Positions 27,379 to 36,368 are shown, counted from the stretch's first letter. The stretch: DNA of 64,000 nt from Verrucomicrobiota bacterium (GCA_018240065.1 JAFEGH010000009.1:124001-188000), one strand, 5' to 3'. A program made the numbers and translations. Notes: a model not told the origin generated them from the sequence alone.

Positions 27379-28815
27379 ATGACAGACCTTAAGCACTACC
27401 AGTCGCCACTGTCCAATCGCTATGCAAGCGAAGAGATGTCCCATCTCTTTTCACCCCACTTTAAATTCCTGACTTGGCGCAAGCTCTGGATAGCGCTCGC
27501 AAAAGCACAAAAAACGCTCGGCCTTCCAATCTCCGACAAACAAATCGCAGAGATGCAGGGCGCGTTAGAAAAAATCGATCTGGCCTCCGCCGAAGAATAT
27601 GAGAAAAAATTTCGCCATGACGTGATGGCCCACATCCACGCCTTTAGCGATGCGTGCCCGGAGGCCCGCGGCATCATCCACCTCGGCGCGACTTCCTGCT
27701 TTGTCACCGACAACGCCGACCTGATCCAAATCCGCGAAGGATTAAAAATCCTGCGCAATAAAGTCCTCCAGGTGATCCGCCAACTCCATCCTTTCGCCCA
27801 GGAATTCGCCTCTCTCAGTGCCTTAAGCTACACCCATTTTCAATCGGCCCAGCCGACAACCGTTGGAAAGCGCGCCTGCATCTGGCTGCAGGATTTGCTC
27901 ATGGATCTTGCCGACTTCGAACACGCGCTTGAGAACCTGCGCTTTCTGGGCGTGAAAGGCGCCACCGGGACCCAGGCATCTTTTCTCTCTCTCTTCGAAG
28001 GGGATCACGACAAAGTCAAAAAACTCGAAGAGCTCGTCTCCAAAGAGATGGGGTTTGCAAAACTGTTTCATATCTCCGGACAGACCTACACCCGCAAACA
28101 GGATATCCGCGTGATGGCAGCCCTGAGCAGCTTCGCCGCCTCAGCGCATAAATTCGCGACCGATTTCCGCTTGCTTGCGCATCTAAAAGAGATCGAAGAA
28201 CCTTTTGGAGAAAAGCAGGTAGGCTCCTCTGCGATGCCATACAAACGCAACCCCATGCGGAGTGAGCGGATCTGCGGCCTTGCCCGTTTTTTAATCTCGC
28301 TGAATGAAAATCCACTCTACACGGAAGCCACGCAGTGGTTCGAGCGCACACTCGACGACTCGGCCAATCGGAGGCTTTATTTGCCTGAGGCTTTTCTGAC
28401 AGCCGATGCGATTTTGAATCTGATGTGCAATATCACAGCAGGGATCATCGTCCATCCCAAAGTGATCGAAAAACACTTGAGCGACGAGCTGCCTTTCCTT
28501 GCGACTGAACAGATTTTGATGGAATCGGTCAAAAAAGGAAAAGACCGCCAGGCGGTCCATGAAAGGCTGCGCATCCATAGTCTTGAATCAAGCCGCCGCA
28601 TCAAAGAAGAAGGCCTGAGCAATGATCTACTGGGGCAGATCGCCAACGATCCAGCCATCGGTCTGTCTGCACAGGAAATCAAAGAACTGACGCACATCAA
28701 ACACTTCATCGGCAGATCCATTGAGCAGACCCATGAGTTCCTCAATGACGAGGTTGCCCCCGTCATCAAGAAACATAAAGAGATCGGAACCTATTTGGCT
28801 GAGATCAAACTGTAG
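27379..28815 (+). CDS. purB: Adenylosuccinate lyase
   Basis: It cleaves adenylosuccinate to AMP (and SAICAR to AICAR) in purine metabolism. The 478-residue protein has the fumarase/aspartase superfamily signature SSAMPYKRNPMRSE (about residues 285-298), plus HDVMAHIHAF, GATSCFVTDNADL and the catalytic-loop region. The KRNPMRSE form and HLGATSCFVTDNAD are of the eukaryote-like ADSL subgroup rather than the E. coli type. It follows the pgp6-like gene with no gap and is likely translated with it. As far as I recall, C. trachomatis lacks this enzyme, so this gene expands purine interconversion in this lineage. Confidence 0.93.
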   Translation: MTDLKHYQSPLSNRYASEEMSHLFSPHFKFLTWRKLWIALAKAQKTLGLPISDKQIAEMQGALEKIDLASAEEYEKKFRHDVMAHIHAFSDACPEARGIIHLGATSCFVTDNADLIQIREGLKILRNKVLQVIRQLHPFAQEFASLSALSYTHFQSAQPTTVGKRACIWLQDLLMDLADFEHALENLRFLGVKGATGTQASFLSLFEGDHDKVKKLEELVSKEMGFAKLFHISGQTYTRKQDIRVMAALSSFAASAHKFATDFRLLAHLKEIEEPFGEKQVGSSAMPYKRNPMRSERICGLARFLISLNENPLYTEATQWFERTLDDSANRRLYLPEAFLTADAILNLMCNITAGIIVHPKVIEKHLSDELPFLATEQILMESVKKGKDRQAVHERLRIHSLESSRRIKEEGLSNDLLGQIANDPAIGLSAQEIKELTHIKHFIGRSIEQTHEFLNDEVAPVIKKHKEIGTYLAEIKL

Positions 28816-28854
28816 TAAGCCAGTGTTGTCAATTGCTGAAAAAACATCCCTTTA

Positions 28855-29757
28855 TTAATTGACGGCGCCCTCTAGCGCCTCTTTTCTCTGGAGCAGCAAC
28901 CCCGCTTTCACCATTTCATTCAAGATCTGCTTCTTCACATCGTCCTGCGGCTCGACGAGCGGCAGGCGCATCCTCGAAGAACATTTTCCCATCGCCCCCA
29001 ATGCAAATTTGACGCACTGCGGATTGGTCTCGAGCACCATTGATTTGACAAGACCGTAGTAGCGGCTGAAAAATTCCCTGGCCTCCTCGACCTGATCAGC
29101 GAGCAGCAGAGTCGTTAGAATTTTCCATTCGCGTGGAATGATATTGGCAACAATCGAAATGTCGCCGACGGCTCCGGATGCCATCAGAGGAATGACAAGG
29201 GTATCGTCGCCCGATAAGACCGGCGTTTTGATCTGATGCATCAAATCAAGGGCATAATCGAGATCCCCCGTCGCATCTTTGATACCGACGATATTGGGAA
29301 GCGACGCGATGCGGGCCATTGCTTTGACAGGAAGCTTGATTCCAGTGCGTCCGGGGTGATGGTAAACGATCATAGGGATGCCTACCTTAGAAAGCGCCTC
29401 GAAGTGTTGAAAGCAGCCTTCAGCCGTCGGCCGTGTATAATAAGGAACAACAATAAGGGATCCATCCGCGCCAACAACTTTCGCTTCTTGAGTAAGCTGC
29501 ACAGCTTTGCGCGTGTCATAAGTACCGGTGCCGGCGATGATGGGAATGCGCCCTTTGGCGGCAATTACCCCTTCCTTGAAGATCCTGATCGTCTCTTCAT
29601 GGGTCAGCGTCGGCGCTTCGCCGGTCGTCCCGCAGAGGACGATAGCATCGGTACCCGACTCGATATGCCACTGAATGAGTTCGGAAAGATTGTGATAATC
29701 GACCTCTCCCTGCTGGTTAAACGGCGTCGCAAGAGCGACAATAGAGCCTCTAAACAT
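28855..29757 (-). CDS. dapA: 4-hydroxy-tetrahydrodipicolinate synthase
   Basis: It condenses pyruvate with aspartate semialdehyde in the lysine/diaminopimelate pathway that feeds peptidoglycan. The 300-residue TIM barrel has the substrate motif LCGTTGEAPTL, the tyrosine segment VYHHPGRTG (usually YNxPxRT) and the Schiff-base lysine in GIKDATGD (about residue 159). SD GGAGG lies seven bases upstream. The start overlaps the end of the upstream MFS gene by 8 bp, so the two are an operon. Confidence 0.95.
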   Translation of the reverse strand: MFRGSIVALATPFNQQGEVDYHNLSELIQWHIESGTDAIVLCGTTGEAPTLTHEETIRIFKEGVIAAKGRIPIIAGTGTYDTRKAVQLTQEAKVVGADGSLIVVPYYTRPTAEGCFQHFEALSKVGIPMIVYHHPGRTGIKLPVKAMARIASLPNIVGIKDATGDLDYALDLMHQIKTPVLSGDDTLVIPLMASGAVGDISIVANIIPREWKILTTLLLADQVEEAREFFSRYYGLVKSMVLETNPQCVKFALGAMGKCSSRMRLPLVEPQDDVKKQILNEMVKAGLLLQRKEALEGAVN

Positions 29758-30982
29758 ATCTCTCCCTCCTGATAGCGTTCATTAAAATCAATCCGCAGAC
29801 CACTGCCATCGCAGCGCCGATATAAAGGGGCATTGTCATTGTGTATGCCGCGAGCGGGCCGCCGGCAAGTCCTGTAAAAATCTCCGCCAATACCTGAACC
29901 GAGGTGAGCGTTCCCATCGCCTGGCCCTGAAACTGGTGAGACGCAGTGTTGGAAATAAGAAGCGATCCATTGGTGATCACGACTGCCAGGCAAAATCCAA
30001 GCGGGGGCAGAGTGACGAGCAGAGCGTAGGGGGATTTGGGGAGCAGGCAGACGATGAATGCGACGGCCAGCAAAAAGGCGAAAAGGCACAGCGACTGGAT
30101 TGGTTTAAGCCTCTTAGACAAATAGGGGATCAGCCAGATCACTCCCGCCCCGATAGCGAGCGAATCGTACACCATCACGTAGGAAAGCATCGAGGCTGAA
30201 AAATCGAACTGCCTTTCCAGAAAGACGGGAAAGAAGCGAAAAAAAGAGAAATATCCGAGCGCGAGAAAAAAGTTGGCGACGTAAAACCCTTTGAGCCTCG
30301 GCCTTCTCATGCCGCTCCACATCGAACTGAAAAACTCCCACTTTCCTTCCGGCTTTACTTTAAGAGTCTCCTTGGAATACAGATAGATGACGACCATCCC
30401 GATCACCGTCATGCAGGCTGCGGCCCAGAAGGGGGTTGAGAACGTAAACCAGCTGACGACCGTGGGGTCGGCAAGCTGCCCGCCCATCAATGGTCCAATA
30501 ATGAATCCCAAAGAAATAAAGATATTGATCCATCCAAAATGAACCGCTTTTTCCGTCTGTTGTTCCTCCTTTTCCGTCAGGTCTGCGACCACAGACTGCG
30601 CAATCGTCACATTGCCCTCGCAAAATCCGCAAATGGCAAGGCCAGCGAACATTCCCGAGATGGAATAGGAATGAACAGCATAGGCGGTGACCAGATATCC
30701 AAGCGTCGTTCCCGCAAGAGACATCAAGATAATCTTCTTGCGTCCATAGTGGTCCGATAACCTTCCTAAAAGAGGGGAGCCAAAGAATTGGCCGAGGGGA
30801 AAGCTGGCCATCACAAGGCCGAGCAGAATCATTTTTGTGTGCAATGAAGCGCCAGGAATGATCGATCTCACCGGATCGAGGAACATCTCCGGCAAAATGG
30901 GCAAAGGGAGAGCGAACCCAATATACGCGAACAGGATCACAATCGCGTAAGGGATCAGTATTTTTCTCGATTTGCTTTGCAT
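29750..30982 (-). CDS. MFS transporter, drug:H+ antiporter-1 (TetA/Bmr-like)
   Basis: The protein has 410 residues and about 12 transmembrane helices, with the MFS loop motif LGRLSDHYGRKKIILMSL between helices 2 and 3 and the antiporter-type GFIIGPLMGGQLAD near helix 5. The start ATG 30982 has GGGGTG upstream; the frame extends to 31108, but that stretch lies in the divergent promoter region. It overlaps dapA by 8 bp. The substrate cannot be read from sequence; drug or metabolite efflux is the family default. Confidence 0.8.
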   Translation of the reverse strand: MQSKSRKILIPYAIVILFAYIGFALPLPILPEMFLDPVRSIIPGASLHTKMILLGLVMASFPLGQFFGSPLLGRLSDHYGRKKIILMSLAGTTLGYLVTAYAVHSYSISGMFAGLAICGFCEGNVTIAQSVVADLTEKEEQQTEKAVHFGWINIFISLGFIIGPLMGGQLADPTVVSWFTFSTPFWAAACMTVIGMVVIYLYSKETLKVKPEGKWEFFSSMWSGMRRPRLKGFYVANFFLALGYFSFFRFFPVFLERQFDFSASMLSYVMVYDSLAIGAGVIWLIPYLSKRLKPIQSLCLFAFLLAVAFIVCLLPKSPYALLVTLPPLGFCLAVVITNGSLLISNTASHQFQGQAMGTLTSVQVLAEIFTGLAGGPLAAYTMTMPLYIGAAMAVVCGLILMNAIRRERYV

Positions 30983-31060
30983 TGTTACACCCCAATAGAA
31001 AGCGGAAGTATAGCGTTTAACGGCTCTTTTGATGTACTGTGAAAAAAAAAGGAGGAAGAT

Positions 31061-31852
31061 ATGCCTCACATCACAGTAAACGATATTGAAATATATTACG
31101 AGATCCATGGTGCAGGTCCTCCGCTGCTTTGCATCGAAGGATTTACCTGCAACCGCTTAACCTGGCAGGAGTTCATCGAGCCGCTTAGCTCTTCCTATCA
31201 GTTGATCCTTTTTGACAATCGCGGGTCAGGGCAGAGCTCTTCCCCCGACACTCCCTATACCATCAAAATGTTGGCAGAAGATACGGCAGCTCTTCTCAAA
31301 GAGCTCAATCTTTCCAAGTGCTTTGCTATTGGACATTCGATGGGTGGCGCTATCCTGATGCAGCTTTGCCACACTTACCCAGGACTCATCCGCAAAGGGA
31401 TTCTCGCAAACACATTCGCAAAGGTCCCAAAACGATGGAATTGGCATAAGGACTGGATTGCTAAGCTGATTAAGGTAAATGTTGAAAAAAAGCTTCTTAT
31501 AGAAGGATCCCTGGCTTGGCTTTACAGCGAAGAATTCATGAACGATCCTAAGAAAATCCAGGAAGCTGTGAAGATGATAATGGACGATCCTTTTCCGCAG
31601 CCCCTTTCAGGACTGTTCGGGCAAATGCACGCGCTTTCTGAATGGGACTTCAGAAGCCACCTGCATAACATTCAGACCCCTATGCTCATCGCGGCTGGCG
31701 ATGAAGATTTTGCCTTCCCGCTATTTTGCGCAGAAGAACTGGCAGAAAAAATCCCTCACGCCGAACTTTGCGTCTTTCAAGGACAGGCTCACATGATCCT
31801 GCAGGAAAGAACAGAAGATGTGATCAAGCTGATGAAGGATTTCTTTGAATAA
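31061..31852 (+). CDS. Alpha/beta hydrolase
   Basis: The 263-residue protein has an alpha/beta hydrolase fold, with FDNRGSGQSS, nucleophile elbow GHSMGG (Ser about 93), Asp in AAGDEDFAF and His in GQAHM (about 244). It looks like the esterase/lipase/haloperoxidase group (for example BioH or 3-oxoadipate enol-lactonase-like), with a cap region at 130-190. AGGAGG is six bases before the ATG. It is divergent from the MFS gene and single. A long palindromic repeat begins three bases after its stop. Confidence 0.85.
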   Translation: MPHITVNDIEIYYEIHGAGPPLLCIEGFTCNRLTWQEFIEPLSSSYQLILFDNRGSGQSSSPDTPYTIKMLAEDTAALLKELNLSKCFAIGHSMGGAILMQLCHTYPGLIRKGILANTFAKVPKRWNWHKDWIAKLIKVNVEKKLLIEGSLAWLYSEEFMNDPKKIQEAVKMIMDDPFPQPLSGLFGQMHALSEWDFRSHLHNIQTPMLIAAGDEDFAFPLFCAEELAEKIPHAELCVFQGQAHMILQERTEDVIKLMKDFFE

Positions 31853-31854
31853 TC

Positions 31855-32015
31855 TATCCAAACAACATCAACAATTATGTTTTGGACAACGCGAATGCTG
31901 GTGGGACATAAATGATCGGAAGCGGCCCAATTAGCGAAATGGGATCTCTTTCGATCATTGAATAGAGCCGCTTTGGCCCAGCTGAAAAACCAAATTTTGA
32001 AATTGTTTGGGTATA
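31855..32015. mobile_element. Long copy (161 bp) of the dispersed palindromic repeat, MITE-like
   Basis: The left end TATCCAAACAACATCAACAA and the right end, reverse-complemented TATACCCAAACAATTTCAAA, are inverted repeats of about 22 bases. The interior shares CGATCATTGAAT and flanking sequence with the copy at 49187 and carries its own inverted stretches. There is no coding capacity. It starts three bases after the hydrolase stop. Confidence 0.7.
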
Positions 32016-32065
32016 AAGACAGTTCCAGGCTCGCGATGAGCCTGGAACAAGGAACATATAACAGT

Positions 32066-32464
32066 TTAAGAAACACGGACAGAAGAGTAGTCCCTTTGAG
32101 CGAAGTCTTGGAGGATTTCTCTCCACTCGGAGGCGACCATGGAGAAGTCGCTCAAGTGGTGCTTGAAAGGGATATATTTGCCTTCTTCCATCTGAATCTC
32201 TTCGAACAGATAGACAGAATGCGTCAGAGGATCGAGCTTAAGATAAGCTCCGCTGTGCTGCCATCTGAGCACACCGCTGCTTGACACGCAAGAGCGCACG
32301 TTTTTGGGTAAATAGCCATCTCCAGAATACACTTTTGTATAGAGGGTCCAATGATTCTTTTTTTGGGTCGCTTCAAAAAAAATCACTTCGCCTTGAATGA
32401 CGACGCGCGCTTTTCGCTTACCGGCCAGCTGACTCATCACAAGTAGAAAAGCATCGTATGACAT
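32066..32464 (-). CDS. Small protein, possible type III secretion chaperone
   Basis: The 132-residue protein is cytosolic and of alternating strand/helix make-up. The stretch GAYLKLDPLTHSVYLFEEIQ followed by FSMVASEWREILQD resembles the strand-strand-strand-helix end of class I (CesT/SycE) chaperones. The match is by pattern only, and the protein is not clearly acidic as many chaperones are. It has a promoter with a perfect TATAAT and no strong ribosome site. It is near the putative OTU effector gene but separated by the Rsm22-like gene. Confidence 0.35.
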   Translation of the reverse strand: MSYDAFLLVMSQLAGKRKARVVIQGEVIFFEATQKKNHWTLYTKVYSGDGYLPKNVRSCVSSSGVLRWQHSGAYLKLDPLTHSVYLFEEIQMEEGKYIPFKHHLSDFSMVASEWREILQDFAQRDYSSVRVS

Positions 32465-32507
32465 AAAATGATTTAACCTAATTTAGACAGATTTATTCTC
32501 AGCGCTT

Positions 32508-32536
32508 ATTATACACTATTAATCTGTAATTAAGAA
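32508..32536 (-). promoter_or_regulatory. Promoter of the 132-residue protein gene
   Basis: On the minus strand, TATAAT (32513-32508) lies 17 bases from TTCTTA (32536-32531). The -10 box is perfect and the -35 box weak. The region 32465-32600 is very A/T-rich and holds no gene. Confidence 0.55.
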
Positions 32537-32600
32537 TCAGTTAATTTATTTTAATTACAATCAACGAAATACAAATTAGATTGAAAAATAGAAGTAAAAA

Positions 32601-33563
32601 TTAAATCTCAGAGAAACTATCACCGCATTCAATTTTTCTGGTATAAGAATAGAGCGGCTTATTTTTTTTAGTTACCGTCTTTTCTTCAATACCACTCTTA
32701 GAACAAAGTTGAAGTTTGATGAAGCCTTCTCCTTTAAAAGGGCGGCGCAGCACGCGCGATTGACAAGGTTCGACTTTATTTCTGGAAAAAATCAAATAGG
32801 AAAACTTTTCATCCTCATAATTTAAAGTTGCATCTTTAGTTTTGCGATGAAAAGAAGAACGCTCGACCCGTGCAGAAAAATGACACCAGTCATTTCCTGA
32901 CATTGGGCATGCGTTGGAATGGGGGCATGGAGCCATCAGATTAGCCCCGTTTAAAAGCAAACCTTGACGCATTTTTTTCAATGACTCAAAAGCGAACTTC
33001 GATCCCGGTTCAATGATCACAAGAAATTTTTGAGTCAGCCCCCAAAGTTTTTCTACTAACTCCAAACGCTCCTTCTCCCTCAGCTCATTTAATGAATAAG
33101 ATGCAATCACCAGATCGTGGGGCTCAACAGCCCACTGGTTTGTGATGTCCTGGGACAGCCACGTTTGGCCAATCTCGCCCAAGTCTGCTGCCAACTGCCT
33201 GCCAAGAGCGATAAATCCAGGGTCCCTCTCCAACATTGTCGCCTTCTTTAAGGGCAAAGAAGTCTCCGCAGCTGCGAGCAGAGCGGTCCCTGGACCTGCC
33301 CCGACGTCTAAAAGGGAGAAAATAGGGTCAAAACCACTGCGTTTAATGAGTTCCACAAGTACTTGCCTGACAACGGCATAAGTTGCAGGCAGCCGTGCCG
33401 CTAAATACGCAAGCCTTTGAACATCAGAACTTAACGTCTTAATATCGCTGCATCCATCACGGCCGCGGTAATTTTTAGTCAGCTTTTCCCTCTCCTTAGA
33501 GAGGGCATTGAGAGATTGCCCCGTTAAAAGGGATTCAATTTTAGCGTTTAATAATTGATTCAT
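32601..33563 (-). CDS. Rsm22/METTL17-like methyltransferase-family protein
   Basis: The 320-residue protein has an SAM-binding Rossmann fold (LLDVGAGPGTALLAA, then MLERDPGFIALGRQL and LVIASYSLNEL) followed by the Rsm22 signature: a cysteine cluster CPHSNACP...WCHF and RVERSSFHRKTKDATLNYEDEKFSYLIF. Rsm22 proteins help to assemble the small ribosomal subunit in mitochondria and are found in some bacteria; the cysteines bind an iron-sulphur cluster in METTL17. ATG 33563 is chosen; the frame continues to 33647 through a hydrophobic, A/T-rich stretch that is more likely promoter. The GC content falls on both sides of the gene. Confidence 0.82.
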   Translation of the reverse strand: MNQLLNAKIESLLTGQSLNALSKEREKLTKNYRGRDGCSDIKTLSSDVQRLAYLAARLPATYAVVRQVLVELIKRSGFDPIFSLLDVGAGPGTALLAAAETSLPLKKATMLERDPGFIALGRQLAADLGEIGQTWLSQDITNQWAVEPHDLVIASYSLNELREKERLELVEKLWGLTQKFLVIIEPGSKFAFESLKKMRQGLLLNGANLMAPCPHSNACPMSGNDWCHFSARVERSSFHRKTKDATLNYEDEKFSYLIFSRNKVEPCQSRVLRRPFKGEGFIKLQLCSKSGIEEKTVTKKNKPLYSYTRKIECGDSFSEI

Positions 33564-33669
33564 AAAAACACAAAAATAAAAGTAATAACAATTTATAAAA
33601 ACATTATTATAGCTAATTAACGATAAATAATGTAAAATTATTTTCAAAAATTAACTAAATGAGGACATT

Positions 33670-35667
33670 ATGTCAGTCAGCACCATTTCTTCAAATGTTC
33701 AAAAATTGACCTCTGAGACAGAAGGCTTTGAATTTCGGACAGCTTCATTGCTAGGCCCTTTACAAGGCCGACAGCTCAAGATAGGCGCAGTCGAAGGCAA
33801 CCATCAAGAGGTGATGCAGGTCTTTAAAAAGACGATGCAAGATGTCGCAAACCTTAAACTAAAAATCCAGGGACTCACTACCTATTCTAACCAGGAAGAA
33901 ATGATCCTTTATGCGGAAGCTGCGACCAATCTCGAAAGTCGGTTGGAATCTGCATTGATCCGCATGAACGACACACTTCTCACTTCCTATCCGACAGCCA
34001 GAATCGAATACGGCAGACAATGCATAGGGCCCAAAAAAGCGCCGACAATCGAAGGGGCAAGCGTCGCATTGCAGAAGACATTGAGCACCTGCTCGGCCAT
34101 CCGGGAAATCCGCGGCGACGGAAATTGTTTTGCTGCAGCATTTACAACCCGTTTTCTTGAAATGCTGGTAGCTCGGAAAGCTGTTTCTGAATTTATCGAA
34201 TTTGTCGCTCATGATGGGATTGACCAACCTGAATTGAAGTCAGAAGTGATCAATAGGCTAATGGAATTACAGGAATACCCATCGCAAATCGATAACGTTC
34301 TCGGAGATAATAGTAAAATTCTACCGTTCATCAGCTATTTCCGCCATCTGGCCGCGGATGAGATGAAAAAGAATAGTGTCGATGAAAATGCCCAGTTCTT
34401 AGCCGCTCTGATGCAAGAATATACTGTGCAAGATTTGCAGATAGAGAACTTCGATCAGTTTGAGCATCTATTATGTGGCTCAGGTGTCATCACCAAAGAA
34501 ACAATGCTTCCATTCCTCGAAAAATATGTCATCAACATGGGATTTGACTTTTGTGCAGGACCCATCATGGCCCTTAGCAAAAGACTGCAATTTCCCGTAG
34601 CGATCTTATACTCTGATGCACCCCATAGAAACATTACCACGACTATCAATCAGTCAAGTAAGGACAAGGTTCAGAATGATGAAAAACCGCCTCAGGCGAC
34701 GTTTTGCCGCAAAGGCGCCCATTATTTTGTCCTTTATACACCTGAAGAGTCCGCCCCCATTGTTCAAACGAGTCCAACTGCCTCCCAACCGACCGAGATC
34801 AGAGTCAAGTGCGCAGTGCCGCACGGACATGCCCTCTTCATTTGCGGAAGCGGCAGCGGCTTGAATTGGGACGGAATCCCGATGAGAGAGCTCGGAAATG
34901 ATGAATGGGGATTTACTCCGAGGACGCCGCTTGCCGATGGCACGGAATGTAAATTCCGAGTTAATGGCGACATCTGGGAAGAAGGACACAATCGCAAAAT
35001 CACTCAAGGAAAAATGAGCGGAGAAGCTCCCCGCTTTTCTAAAATGCCTGAAGCGATTAAAGACACTCCAATTGCACCCGTTCAACTCCCTCAGGTTGTG
35101 ATCAAGTGCGCAGTGCCCCACGGAAACACCCTCTTCATTTGCGGAAGCGGCAGCGGCTTGAATTGGGACGGAATCCCACTGAAAGAGCTCGGCAACAATG
35201 AATGGGGATTCACTCCTACAACTCCGCTTGTCGATGGCACGGAATGTAAATTCCGAATTAATGGCGACATATGGGAAGAAGGGCACAATCGCAAAATCAC
35301 TCAAGGTAAAATAGGCGGAGCGGAACCCCGATTCACTAAAATGCCAACAGCCATTCAGGATATGCCTCTGGAGCCCGTTCGAGCTCCCCAGATCGTAATC
35401 AAGTGCGCAGTTCCCCAAGGAAATGCTCTCTTCCTTTGCGGAAGCGGCAGCGGGTTGAACTGGGTTGGAGGAGCCCCTCTGAGAGAACTCGGGAATGATG
35501 AATGGGGATTCACTCCTCAAACTCCGCTTGTCGATGGCACGGAATGCAAATTCCGAATTAATGATGACATCTGGGAAGAAGGGCACAATCGCAAAATCGC
35601 TCAAGGTAAAATAAGCGGAGACGCTCCTCGATTCAATAAAATGCCTAAACCGATTTCTCACTTTTAA
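33670..35667 (+). CDS. OTU-family cysteine protease fused to three starch-binding-like repeats
   Basis: The 665-residue protein has three parts. Residues 1-140 are helical and polar. Residues 140-355 are an OTU/otubain-like protease domain with IRGDGNCFAAAF (D150, C153) and KGAHYFVLY (H351), the catalytic pattern of ubiquitin-cleaving OTU enzymes. From residue 379 to the end are three 99-residue tandem repeats, each with CAVPxGxxLFxCGSGSGLNW, ELGNxEWGFTP, GTECKFRxN and DIWEEGHNRKI; this pattern resembles CBM20-type starch-binding domains (WE..NR at the end). There is no signal peptide, so if it is secreted it probably uses type III. GAGG is five bases before the ATG. OTU proteases in chlamydiae act on host ubiquitin; targeting to glycogen is my inference. 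Confidence 0.8.
   Translation: MSVSTISSNVQKLTSETEGFEFRTASLLGPLQGRQLKIGAVEGNHQEVMQVFKKTMQDVANLKLKIQGLTTYSNQEEMILYAEAATNLESRLESALIRMNDTLLTSYPTARIEYGRQCIGPKKAPTIEGASVALQKTLSTCSAIREIRGDGNCFAAAFTTRFLEMLVARKAVSEFIEFVAHDGIDQPELKSEVINRLMELQEYPSQIDNVLGDNSKILPFISYFRHLAADEMKKNSVDENAQFLAALMQEYTVQDLQIENFDQFEHLLCGSGVITKETMLPFLEKYVINMGFDFCAGPIMALSKRLQFPVAILYSDAPHRNITTTINQSSKDKVQNDEKPPQATFCRKGAHYFVLYTPEESAPIVQTSPTASQPTEIRVKCAVPHGHALFICGSGSGLNWDGIPMRELGNDEWGFTPRTPLADGTECKFRVNGDIWEEGHNRKITQGKMSGEAPRFSKMPEAIKDTPIAPVQLPQVVIKCAVPHGNTLFICGSGSGLNWDGIPLKELGNNEWGFTPTTPLVDGTECKFRINGDIWEEGHNRKITQGKIGGAEPRFTKMPTAIQDMPLEPVRAPQIVIKCAVPQGNALFLCGSGSGLNWVGGAPLRELGNDEWGFTPQTPLVDGTECKFRINDDIWEEGHNRKIAQGKISGDAPRFNKMPKPISHF
34804..35664 (+). 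repeat. Three tandem 297-bp in-frame repeats
   Basis: The units start at 34804, 35101 and 35398. Long stretches are identical at DNA level (for example around 34840 and 35140), including silent positions, so the repeats arose by recent duplication or are kept alike by gene conversion. The last unit is slightly shorter. Confidence 0.9.
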
Positions 35668-35684
35668 TTGAATGTCGATACGCC

Positions 35685-36368
35685 CTAACTGAGGCGCCAA
35701 TCAATTGGCGTCTTTCCCCACTTCTCCAGGAACGCATTGATTTTGGAGAAGTGGCGACATCCGAAGAACCCACTATAGGCAGAGAAAGGGGAGGGATGCG
35801 GCGCTGTCAGCACAGCATGCGCCGTTTTCTGATCCTGAAGGATATGCTCCAACTTCTCCTGCGCCGATTTTCCCCACAATACAAAAACGATCGGATCTTC
35901 TCGCTTAATTAGACGCCTTACGACGGCGTCTGTGAAGCGTTCCCAACCCAATCCATAATGGGACTTGGGCTCGCCTGCGCGCACGGTCAGCGTCGCATTC
36001 AATAACAACACACCCTGCTTGGCCCAAGACGAGAGGCAGCCATCCTTGGGAGGAGGAATGCCCAGGTCCTGCTCAAGTTCGAGATAGATGTTCTTCAGGG
36101 ATGGAGGCACGGGAATCCCGCATGGGACGCTAAAGCACAGTCCGTGCGCTTGACCTGGTCCATGATAGGGATCCTGGCCGATGATCACGACCTTCACTTT
36201 GTCAAAAGGAGTGTGCAGAAAGGCGTTAAAGATGAGCGATTCAGGGGGATAGACAACTTTGCCCTCGAGCTTCTGTTTAGCGACGAAATCTTTGAGGCCG
36301 GCGATATAAGGCTGCTCGATCTCCGCTTCCAATTCTCTATGCCAGCTGGATTCCAGTTTCATTCCCAT
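35685..36368 (-). CDS. ung: Uracil-DNA glycosylase
   Basis: It removes uracil from DNA at the start of base-excision repair. The 227-residue protein has the water-activating motif GQDPYHGPGQAHGL, the uracil-binding LLLNATLTV and the DNA-intercalating loop HPSPFSAYSGFFG, all typical of family 1. ATG 36368 is chosen (AAGG eight bases upstream) over ATG 36362 and a TTG at 36395. It is divergent from the GH18-like gene. Confidence 0.96.
   Translation of the reverse strand: MGMKLESSWHRELEAEIEQPYIAGLKDFVAKQKLEGKVVYPPESLIFNAFLHTPFDKVKVVIIGQDPYHGPGQAHGLCFSVPCGIPVPPSLKNIYLELEQDLGIPPPKDGCLSSWAKQGVLLLNATLTVRAGEPKSHYGLGWERFTDAVVRRLIKREDPIVFVLWGKSAQEKLEHILQDQKTAHAVLTAPHPSPFSAYSGFFGCRHFSKINAFLEKWGKTPIDWRLS

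Noticed and set aside
34654..35700. 348-codon minus-strand frame with threefold repeats
   Set aside because: It is antisense to the OTU gene's repeats, so it repeats only because the sense DNA does.
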